Part shown: positions 22,608-28,867 of the stretch, one piece after another
Position numbering within the stretch: the first letter of the stretch is position 1
Layout: the number at the start of each line of letters is the position of its first letter
IMG/VR virus record: IMGVR_UViG_3300009180_002180
Location: 1 to 28,867 of that record
Source: a virus
Strand: one strand, 5' to 3'
Length of the DNA: 28,867 nucleotides
Program-made: the position numbers and the translations under genes
The notes under the pieces: model-generated
Told to the model about the DNA's origin: nothing
What the model saw: the letters and a program-made list of their open reading frames with translations, nothing else
The model's database searches: none

Positions 22608-23186
22608 ATGGCAAAGGACAAAATAAAAAAACCAAAGAAACCAAAAAGCAAAGACGGAGATTATGTTGATAACTCCGTTTTATATCAAGAGTTAGTTGAA
22701 TATAAAAAGAAGAAGAATGATGCAGAAAACTCTGGTAAAAAGAAACCAAAGTTACCTGATTATGTTGGTGACGCAATTTTAAAAATTGCAAACCGATTAT
22801 CTTTCCGACCCAACTTTGCCAATTATACCTACCGGGAAGAAATGGTATCGGATGCAGTTTTAAACTGTGTTACCTACATTGATAATTTTGATCCAGATAT
22901 ATCCAAATCTCCATTCGGATATTTGACTCAGATATGCTGGTTCTCGTTTGTTCGTATAATCAACAAAGAGAAAAAAGAAAAGTATATTCAGTTTAAAGTT
23001 GCACAAAATCAAAACAACCCAGAGTTTCACAAATGGTTTAATGAAACTTTTTCTGGGGTTGAAAACGGCTTTAAAGATGCATTTGGTATTGGTGAACCAG
23101 AAGTAGAAAAAATGGATAAACTTCTCGAAGGTAAAAGAAAAGGTAGAAAGAAGAAGATTCAAGATGGAGGTTCCCTGAATGTGTAA
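22608..23186 (+). CDS. 55: Late-transcription sigma factor gp55
   Basis: gp55 replaces the host sigma factor and directs RNA polymerase to late promoters such as the TAAATA motifs before gp20, gp22 and gp23. The 192 residues (T4 about 185) have a Lys-rich N-terminal extension (1-17), then YVDNSVLYQELVEYK (compare YVNNKELLQAIIDWK in T4), RLSFRPNFANYTYREEMVSD, and IDNFDPDISKSPFGYLTQIC with WFSFVRIINKEKKEK, the sigma region 2-like part. There is no Shine-Dalgarno and no other in-frame start before the conserved region. The promoter sits right on the ATG. The stop overlaps the gp47 start by eight bases. Confidence 0.93.
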   Translation: MAKDKIKKPKKPKSKDGDYVDNSVLYQELVEYKKKKNDAENSGKKKPKLPDYVGDAILKIANRLSFRPNFANYTYREEMVSDAVLNCVTYIDNFDPDISKSPFGYLTQICWFSFVRIINKEKKEKYIQFKVAQNQNNPEFHKWFNETFSGVENGFKDAFGIGEPEVEKMDKLLEGKRKGRKKKIQDGGSLNV

Positions 23187-24237
23187 AGCGATTATCTTGA
23201 ATGATAGTCACTTTGGATTCAAAGGTGATTCCACTGTTGTAAATGAATACTTTATTCGGTTCTTTGAGGAACAACTGTTTCCCTATATCGAAGAACACAA
23301 AATTCAATATGTCTTTCATTTGGGTGATCTATTTGATCGCCGAAAGTATATTAATTTTAGAACTCTGAATCAAGTTAGAGAAAGAGTATTTGATGTCTTT
23401 GAAAAGTTAGGTACAGAGAACCACATTATCTGTGGCAACCATGATACCTTTTTCAGAAATAATAATTCATTAAATTCATTAACTGAAATGCTGTCCAAGT
23501 ATAAAAACTGGACAGTGTACTCAGAGCCAACAGACTTACAGTTTGGTCCAAACAAAGAATATTCAGTGGCATTGCTCCCGTGGATCAATTCTGAGAATGA
23601 AGATCGATCAGGTACTTTCATCAAAGAAAGCAATTCAACGATCTTATTGGGTCACCTTGAGTTAGCTGGCTTTCAAAGTATTCGTGGTGTATTTATTGAT
23701 GCTGGTTATGACCCAACATACTTTAGTCGTTATGAGTATGTGTTAACCGGACATTATCATGTATCTTCTCGTAGAGATAATATTCATTATCTTGGTACAC
23801 AATATCAGATGGCTTTCTCAGATGTATGGGAGAAAAAAGGATTCCATGTATTTGATTTTGCAACCCGAGAACTTGAGTTCATTGAGAACCCAATGAAACT
23901 TTTTTATACCATAGACTATAACGAAGATGAAAAATTAAAATTAGACTATGAAACATACAAAGATTCATATGTTAAAATCTTTGTAAAGAAGAAGACTAAA
24001 CCACTTCCATTTGAAAAGTTTATAGATAAATTTTATGAAGCCGGAGTTGCTGACTTATCTATATCAGAAGAAGTTCCACAAACAACAGAAGCTCTTGATA
24101 TTGATATAGAAAAAGATACTCTACAGTTGTTGTATGAAGAGATCAACAACATAGAAGAGAAACTTGACAAAAACTTCTTACACGATATTATCACTACAAC
24201 ATATCAAACTGCACTCGTAGGTGACATAGATGATTGA
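23179..24237 (+). CDS. 47: Recombination endonuclease subunit gp47 (Mre11-like)
   Basis: With gp46 this forms the T4 equivalent of the Mre11-Rad50 nuclease that resects DNA ends for recombination-dependent replication. The 352 residues (T4 about 339) contain the metallophosphoesterase motifs DSH (9-11), GDLFDRR (49-55), GNHD (86-89) and GHYH near residue 190. The C-terminus is helical and acidic, the probable gp46 contact. Translation starts eight bases inside gp55, with GGAGG upstream as ribosome site, and overlaps gp46 by eight bases. Confidence 0.96.
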   Translation: MCKAIILNDSHFGFKGDSTVVNEYFIRFFEEQLFPYIEEHKIQYVFHLGDLFDRRKYINFRTLNQVRERVFDVFEKLGTENHIICGNHDTFFRNNNSLNSLTEMLSKYKNWTVYSEPTDLQFGPNKEYSVALLPWINSENEDRSGTFIKESNSTILLGHLELAGFQSIRGVFIDAGYDPTYFSRYEYVLTGHYHVSSRRDNIHYLGTQYQMAFSDVWEKKGFHVFDFATRELEFIENPMKLFYTIDYNEDEKLKLDYETYKDSYVKIFVKKKTKPLPFEKFIDKFYEAGVADLSISEEVPQTTEALDIDIEKDTLQLLYEEINNIEEKLDKNFLHDIITTTYQTALVGDIDD

Positions 24238-25951
24238 ATTCAAAAAAATACGTATTAAAAACTTTGGGTCATTTGGTAACTCATTTTCTGAGATTGAGTT
24301 GGATAACTACAAGTTAACTCTTGTAACAGGTACTAATGGACACGGTAAGTCATTTGCATTTTTAGATTCTATAACCTTTGCCCTATTTGGTAAACCATTT
24401 CGTCCTGTAAATATTCCTCAACTCATCAATAGTATCAATAATAAAAATTGTGTTGTTGAGATTGATTTTTTCAAGGGTAAGACCAAATATATGGTCAGAC
24501 GAGGATTAGCCCCTAAAATTTTTGAAATCTATAAAGATGACATTTTATTAGATCAAAATGCCAAATCTAAAGATTATCAGGAGATGTTAGAGCAAAATAT
24601 TTTAAGCTTTGGTTATGCTGCTTTTAAGCAGGTAGTTATTCTGGGGAAAAGCTCTTTTACGCCCTTCATGCAATTAACCCCCGCAGAGCGCAGAAAGATC
24701 ATAGAAGGGCTCCTGGACCTCGATATCCTTGCTGAAATGGCAACGGTAGTGAAGGGCAAACTCTCAGATCTTAAAGGACACATTCAAACTACTCAAAGTT
24801 TGATGACCATTACGAATGAAAAATTAAAGTCCCAAAAAGAGATACAAAAGCAGGTTAAACAAAATTACGATGATTTGATAGATCGCAATAATAATAAAAT
24901 TGCAGAACTTCATGCAAAGGATACTGTTCTAGTAGCAGCCTATAATACAGCAACCAGTACTTTAACCGAATTAAAGACTAAAAGTGCGGAATTAGACAAA
25001 AAGATCTTTAAATTTAAAAATTTTGTTTCTGTGGAAAGTAAATTGTCTGTACAATATGATACGTTATGTACAGAAATATTAACAACAGAATCACAACAAT
25101 CATGTAGTTGCTGTGGTCAAGAATTGACCGAAGCAGTTAAATGTGAAATTTTGAGCTCTAAGTATAGTAGACGAGACGAGTATAAAACGGCACTGGAAGA
25201 GGTTTCTGTAAAACTCAAAGAACTTACCGAATTGGAGGAAACAAAAGAGGAATTACAGACAGTGTTGAAGAAGGCAGTATTGGACCAGACCATGGCTACT
25301 AGGGAAAAGCAAATTCTCCAAAACCGTATTGAAGAATTGACAGAAGAAAATGCTGATCTCGAAACGAAGCATCTGGACAACAACGAAATTTATGATACAA
25401 TCAAAACTACCGAGCAAGAGATTAAGAGTCAAACGAAAATTTACCAAACGGCAATCAAAGAGCAGATTCATTATGATGTTGTGTATGATCTTCTGCGTGA
25501 TGGCGGCTTAAAAAGTAAGATCATTAGACACTATGTTCCGGTCATCAATAATTTTGTTAATAAATATCTAGAGAAACTGAATCTATATGTTGATTTTAAT
25601 TTGAACCAAGAATTCAAAGAAACAATCAAATCAAGATATAGAGATGAGTTTTCCTATCTGTCCTTCTCAGAAGGAGAGAAGCAAAGAATTGATTTAGCGA
25701 TTTTAATGACATGGCGAGAGATAGCAAAGATGAAGAATAGTTTAAACTGCAACCTATTGATATTTGATGAAATACTTGATTCATCATTAGATGCAACAGG
25801 AACTGAAAACTTCTTAAAGATACTGACTAAAATGAAAAACAAATGTTCAGTTTTTATCATCTCCCATAAGAGTGATCAACTCATTGACAAATTTGATCAA
25901 GGAATACAGATAGAGAAGAAAAATAATTTCTCTAGAATAAAAACAACGTAA
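24230..25951 (+). CDS. 46: Recombination endonuclease subunit gp46 (Rad50-like)
   Basis: gp46 is the ABC-type ATPase partner of gp47. The 573 residues (T4 about 560) have an N-terminal Walker A GTNGHGKS (34-41), two long coiled-coil arms, a zinc hook CSCC (292-295) at the tip, then the signature LSFSEGEKQR (about 476-485), Walker B LLIFDE (about 509-514) and the switch ISHK near the C-terminus. This is the complete SMC/Rad50 arrangement. The start overlaps gp47 by eight bases, giving coupled equal synthesis. Confidence 0.97.
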   Translation: MIEFKKIRIKNFGSFGNSFSEIELDNYKLTLVTGTNGHGKSFAFLDSITFALFGKPFRPVNIPQLINSINNKNCVVEIDFFKGKTKYMVRRGLAPKIFEIYKDDILLDQNAKSKDYQEMLEQNILSFGYAAFKQVVILGKSSFTPFMQLTPAERRKIIEGLLDLDILAEMATVVKGKLSDLKGHIQTTQSLMTITNEKLKSQKEIQKQVKQNYDDLIDRNNNKIAELHAKDTVLVAAYNTATSTLTELKTKSAELDKKIFKFKNFVSVESKLSVQYDTLCTEILTTESQQSCSCCGQELTEAVKCEILSSKYSRRDEYKTALEEVSVKLKELTELEETKEELQTVLKKAVLDQTMATREKQILQNRIEELTEENADLETKHLDNNEIYDTIKTTEQEIKSQTKIYQTAIKEQIHYDVVYDLLRDGGLKSKIIRHYVPVINNFVNKYLEKLNLYVDFNLNQEFKETIKSRYRDEFSYLSFSEGEKQRIDLAILMTWREIAKMKNSLNCNLLIFDEILDSSLDATGTENFLKILTKMKNKCSVFIISHKSDQLIDKFDQGIQIEKKNNFSRIKTT

Positions 25952-25956
25952 CAGTC

Positions 25957-26145
25957 ATGAACCCAGAAAATTTTGAAAAATTTAATAACCGTCCGAATCA
26001 GAAGATGTTCAAGTCACAAAACGGAAAGAAGCGCAATCAGCGTGAACGCCGTAATAATCGGTATCAAGTAAAAAATATAATAAATGACTTGATTGTTGGT
26101 GTTGATCCAGTGTATAATAAGCCTAATCATAATGACGAAAACTAA
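25957..26145 (+). CDS. Small basic protein between gp46 and gp45
   Basis: This 62-residue product is rich in Asn, Lys and Arg (residues 20-36 include KKRNQRERRNNRY) and has no hydrophobic segment. It starts five bases after the gp46 stop and overlaps the gp45 start by 14 bases. In T4 the genes between 46 and 45 are 45.2, 45.1 and rpbA (an RNA-polymerase-binding protein). This protein stands in that position, but I cannot show homology. The charge suggests nucleic-acid or polymerase contact. Confidence 0.6.
   Translation: MNPENFEKFNNRPNQKMFKSQNGKKRNQRERRNNRYQVKNIINDLIVGVDPVYNKPNHNDEN
26089..26118 (+). promoter_or_regulatory. Possible sigma70-type promoter before gp45
   Basis: TTGATT (26089-26094) and TATAAT (26113-26118) are separated by 18 bases inside the small basic gene. 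The expected start point is about seven bases before the gp45 ATG, leaving a very short leader. No Shine-Dalgarno precedes this ATG. Confidence 0.5.
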
Positions 26146-26794
26146 ATTAAAACTCTCGCGTACCACACTCAGTATTCTAAAAAATCTTGCCGGAATTAAT
26201 TCCAACTTATTGATTAAGCCGGGTAACGTAATCAAGACTGTTTCACCAAGTAAGACTTTGTTTGTCGAAGCCCAAGTGGAAGAAGACTTTCCAGTTGAGG
26301 TTGCTATCTGGGATCTCGGTCAATTCCTTGGAGTTGTTAGTTTGTTCCAAGATCCAGAGTTTGAATTTGATGATAACTGTGTGACAGTTCAGTCAAACAA
26401 CTCTGCAGTAAAGTATTTCTATTCTGCTCCTGCCCTGTTGACTGTACCTACAAAGAACTTGACTATGCCTGCAGTATTGTATGAGTTCCCACTCACACAG
26501 GCTACCTTTGGTGAACTTAGCAAGGCATCCGCAGTTCTACAGGTTAGTGATCTTGAGATGCGTGGAGAAGACGGTATTGTCTCTCTCACTGTCTCCAAGA
26601 AGAATGACCCAAGTTCCAACTCATATACAGTTAATGTTGGTAAGACTGATGGTGATTTTGCTTATACTCTTGACATGTCAAATCTGAAGTTGCTTCAGGG
26701 TGACTACACAGTATCTCTCACTGATACTGTTGTAAGTCGATTTGCACATGATACTATGAGTCTGAATTATTACATCGCCGTCGAAAAGAACTGA
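26132..26794 (+). CDS. 45: Sliding clamp gp45
   Basis: gp45 is the trimeric clamp that tethers the polymerase gp43 and, with gp55 and gp33 in T4, activates late promoters. The 220 residues (T4 228) align from LKLSRTTLSILKNLAGINSN (compare MKLSKDTTALLKNFATINS) through AIWDLGQFLGVVSLFQDPEF (compare AIYDLNGFLGILSLV) to LKLLQGDYTVSL and the final YIAVEKN. The ATG chosen lies inside the preceding small gene; longer in-frame starts would add unmatched residues. gp44 follows after seven bases with a GAGG ribosome site overlapping the stop. Confidence 0.95.
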   Translation: MTKTKLKLSRTTLSILKNLAGINSNLLIKPGNVIKTVSPSKTLFVEAQVEEDFPVEVAIWDLGQFLGVVSLFQDPEFEFDDNCVTVQSNNSAVKYFYSAPALLTVPTKNLTMPAVLYEFPLTQATFGELSKASAVLQVSDLEMRGEDGIVSLTVSKKNDPSSNSYTVNVGKTDGDFAYTLDMSNLKLLQGDYTVSLTDTVVSRFAHDTMSLNYYIAVEKN

Positions 26795-26801
26795 GGTAAC
26801 T

Positions 26802-27755
26802 GTGACTAATGTTTCCGATATTTCGGATTTGATTTGGGTCGAAAAGTATCGCCCAAAATCAATAAGTGATTGTATTCTTCCACATAGCCTAAAAAACACA
26901 TTTGAAGGCATTGTCAAAAACAAGAAGATGCCCAATTTGATGCTATGTGGTAAACCCGGTACAGGGAAAACCACAGTAGCACGGGCTCTTTGTAATGAAT
27001 TGGATATTGACTACATCATAATCAACTGCTCTGAGCAGAATGGTATTGATACATTACGAACTACAATTCGTTCTTATGCATCAACCAAAGCATTGAATGG
27101 TAATAAAAAAGTTATTATTCTTGATGAGTTCGACTACGCTAACCCACAATCCATGCAGCCAGCATTACGTGGTGCAATGGAAGAATTTGCAGTAAATTGT
27201 AATTTCATTCTGACATGCAATTACAAAAGTCGAATTATTGATCCAATTCACAGTCGGTGTACTGTTATTGATTTTGTATTCCCACCAAATGATCGATCTG
27301 TTATTGCATTAAAGATGCTTGGTAGATGCCAGCAGATCCTGAAGTCTGAAAAGATCAAGGGTGAGCCTGAAGTTTTGGCTAGTCTTATTGTCAAACATTT
27401 TCCCGATTTTAGACGGGTTATCAATGAGATGCAAAGATATTCGGCACATGGTGAGATTGACATTGGTATTCTTACTGATGCAGAAGACAGTAATATCAAA
27501 GAATTGATTTCTTTCATGAAAAAGAAAGATTTTGGCTCTTGCCGTAAGTGGGTTGCAACAAGTTCAGAAACAGGCTCTCCAGATTTTTATAGAAAGATAT
27601 ATGATATCCTCTATACCTGTCTCAAAAAACCTTCTATTCCATCAATGATTCTGATCATCTCAGATTATCAATACAAATCTGCATTTGTAGCAGATCAAGA
27701 AATCAATAATATGGCAATGATTTGTCAGTTAATGATGGAATGTGAGTTTGAATAA
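26802..27755 (+). CDS. 44: Clamp loader large subunit gp44
   Basis: gp44 is the AAA+ ATPase that, as a tetramer with one gp62, opens and loads gp45. The 317 residues (T4 319) carry EKYRPKSISDCILP (14-27), Walker A GKPGTGKT (50-57), Walker B with ILDEFD (106-111), the sensor region NFILTCN (134-140) and SRC (151-153) for the arginine finger. The start is GTG; the T4 alignment begins at this point. The stop and gp62 start overlap as TAATG, ensuring co-translation. Confidence 0.97.
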   Translation: MTNVSDISDLIWVEKYRPKSISDCILPHSLKNTFEGIVKNKKMPNLMLCGKPGTGKTTVARALCNELDIDYIIINCSEQNGIDTLRTTIRSYASTKALNGNKKVIILDEFDYANPQSMQPALRGAMEEFAVNCNFILTCNYKSRIIDPIHSRCTVIDFVFPPNDRSVIALKMLGRCQQILKSEKIKGEPEVLASLIVKHFPDFRRVINEMQRYSAHGEIDIGILTDAEDSNIKELISFMKKKDFGSCRKWVATSSETGSPDFYRKIYDILYTCLKKPSIPSMILIISDYQYKSAFVADQEINNMAMICQLMMECEFE

Positions 27756-28135
27756 TGCAATTAAAAGACTTTCTGAATAGTATCAATTCATCTAAAGAAA
27801 ACCTATTAGATGCAGACGTTAAGTCAGAAAAACTATATCTTCCGTTTATTGTAAATAAATGCTTATCGTATTTTCCCGATACATTGTTTACTGTAAATCA
27901 GATCAATCAGGTACCTCATATTGACAAAAAAATGCAATATGATTATTTGTTATACTCTGTTCGAGCCAAGAAGCGATTTGCTCCTTGGATTAAAAAGGTA
28001 GAAGATTCTAAAATTGAGTTATTAAAACAAGCCTATCATATTTCTGAAAAGAAAGCCTTAGAGATAGCAGATTTGATTAATGAAGATCAATTAGCTGAAA
28101 TCCTACAATCGCAGTATACTGGCGGACATAAATAA
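27755..28135 (+). CDS. 62: Clamp loader small subunit gp62
   Basis: gp62 completes the clamp loader with gp44. The 126 residues are shorter than T4 gp62 (about 187), but the central YDYLLYSVRAKKRFAPWIKK and VEDSKIELLKQAYHIS match T4's FNYLMAAVPRGKRYGKWAK and VEDSTEVLIIKLLAKRY. The missing part is mainly at the N-terminus, as in marine relatives. It overlaps gp44 as TAATG. The stop region is followed at once by a small hairpin and RegA. Confidence 0.9.
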   Translation: MQLKDFLNSINSSKENLLDADVKSEKLYLPFIVNKCLSYFPDTLFTVNQINQVPHIDKKMQYDYLLYSVRAKKRFAPWIKKVEDSKIELLKQAYHISEKKALEIADLINEDQLAEILQSQYTGGHK

Positions 28136-28153
28136 CTCTGTTACTGAGGAGTT
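28134..28153 (+). promoter_or_regulatory. regA leader hairpin covering the ribosome site
   Basis: AACTC (28134-28138) can pair with GAGTT (28149-28153) so that part of the GAGGAG ribosome site of regA is in the stem. In T4, RegA represses translation of its own mRNA by binding the start region. A weak 5-bp stem near such a site is suggestive, but not proof, of autogenous control. Confidence 0.35.
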
Positions 28154-28156
28154 ATT

Positions 28157-28579
28157 ATGTCGATTAATAATGATATATTTAAAGGGGTAGGTGTCCCTGT
28201 CAAACTTTTAAAACCAGATAATTATTTGGTAATCAAAGAAACACTTGAACGTATTGGGGTTAGCCCCAAAAACAAAAAGGTTCTTTATCAATCATGTCAC
28301 ATTCTTCATAAAAATGATAATTACATAATTGCGCATTTTAAAGAATTATTTAAATTAGATAATTTAAAATCAGAAGTATCAGAAGAAGATATATCCCGTC
28401 GTAATGCTATTATTAATTTATTAGAAGAATGGGATCTGATTGAAGTTCTTGATGAAAGTTTGATGGAAAATATCATGCCAATTAATGGACTAAAAATTCT
28501 TCAGTATAGTGAAAGAGATACCTGGGATCTTATCCCAAAATTTAATACAGGAACCCTTAGAAAATTTTTCTCGGAGTGA
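28157..28579 (+). CDS. regA: Translational repressor RegA
   Basis: RegA binds the start regions of early phage mRNAs (including its own and gene 44 in T4) and stops their translation later in infection. The 140 residues align with T4 RegA (122) after a 16-residue N-terminal extension: LKPDNYLVIKETLERIG, KVLYQSCHILHKNDNYIIAH, FKELF, then EEDISRRNAIINLLEEWDLI and the final DLIPKFNTG. A TGAGGAG ribosome site stands before the ATG. It ends four bases before the next gene. Confidence 0.96.
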   Translation: MSINNDIFKGVGVPVKLLKPDNYLVIKETLERIGVSPKNKKVLYQSCHILHKNDNYIIAHFKELFKLDNLKSEVSEEDISRRNAIINLLEEWDLIEVLDESLMENIMPINGLKILQYSERDTWDLIPKFNTGTLRKFFSE

Positions 28580-28582
28580 ACA

Positions 28583-28867
28583 ATGCATAAAATTACACTG
28601 TGTATGATCGTAAAAAACGAATCGCATATTATTAAAGAATGTTTGGAGTCAGTTGCAAAGTACATTGATTATTACGTAATCTGTGATACTGGATCAACCG
28701 ATGAAACCAAGACTATTATTAAAGAGTATTTTGATTCAGTCAATATTCCCGGTGAAATCCATGACCACGAATGGGTTGATTTCGGATTTAATAGAACAAA
28801 AGCATTTGACCAATGTCGTGGACATACAAAATGGGTCTTGATGATTGATGCTGATGATTATATTGAA
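28583..28867 (+). CDS. Family 2 glycosyltransferase (N-terminal part, cut by the window edge)
   Basis: An ATG three bases after the RegA stop opens a frame of 95 codons that runs off the right edge. It begins HKITLCMIVKNES, continues with LESVAKYIDYYVICDTGSTD and ends with WVLMIDADDY, the GT2 sequence of start strand, GSTD turn and DADD metal site. GGAG at the regA end serves as ribosome site. It lies outside the main cassette, in the replication block. Length, later domains and acceptor cannot be seen. Confidence 0.88.
   Translation, partial: MHKITLCMIVKNESHIIKECLESVAKYIDYYVICDTGSTDETKTIIKEYFDSVNIPGEIHDHEWVDFGFNRTKAFDQCRGHTKWVLMIDADDYIE

Noticed and set aside
1-28867. tRNA genes, CRISPR arrays, insertion sequences, integrase or attachment sites
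   Set aside because: I saw no cloverleaf with a typical T-arm, no regularly spaced repeats, no transposase or integrase motif. The window has no gene-free stretch longer than about 110 bases.

Overview
The window is part of a T4-like myovirus genome (a tailed double-stranded DNA phage). It carries the T4-type head module (portal, core proteins, prohead protease, scaffold, major capsid protein), tail completion gp3, the recombination pair UvsW/UvsY, the late sigma factor gp55, and the replication block gp47-gp46-gp45-gp44-gp62-RegA in T4-like order. The low GC, the head genes next to gp3 and uvsW/uvsY, and the large sugar cassette resemble marine T4-like phages of the cyanophage/pelagiphage type. 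No photosynthesis gene, tRNA or other host-diagnostic gene is present, so the host cannot be named.

Layout. (1) 1-6141, plus strand: the tail end of a gene that is probably gp19, then gp20, two small core-type proteins, gp21, an unknown protein, gp22 and gp23. A bidirectional terminator (6111-6141) closes this block. Late-promoter-like TAAATA motifs precede gp20, gp22 and gp23. (2) 6167-9268, minus strand: uvsY, uvsW, a conserved unknown acidic protein and gp3, converging on the same terminator. (3) 9269-9377: a divergent control region with two back-to-back sigma70-type promoters and a perfect 16-bp palindrome across both -35 boxes. (4) 9378-22577, plus strand: a tightly packed, very AT-rich cassette of 17 genes for surface sugars. 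It holds eight proven-motif or probable glycosyltransferases, two sets of heptose-activation genes, two NDP-sugar epimerases, a GDP-mannose-4,6-dehydratase-like enzyme and a duplicated methyltransferase-like gene. Most neighbours overlap by 1-8 bases and few starts have a Shine-Dalgarno sequence, so it looks like one translationally coupled operon. (5) 22574-28579, plus strand: gp55 and the replication genes, starting at a consensus promoter that sits directly on the gp55 start codon. (6) 28583 to the right edge: the start of a family-2 glycosyltransferase.

How the genes work together. The conserved genes build the head, finish the tail, replicate and recombine DNA and switch on late transcription. 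The cassette is accessory. It appears able to convert sedoheptulose-7-phosphate into nucleotide-activated heptose, possibly by two routes, and perhaps to make a GDP-6-deoxy sugar, then transfer these sugars onto an unknown acceptor (virion protein, host lipopolysaccharide or another glycan). The most notable points are the twin heptose routes with an unusual phosphatase-nucleotidyltransferase fusion, and several key phage genes (gp55, uvsY, uvsW, gp45) whose best promoter leaves almost no 5' leader.
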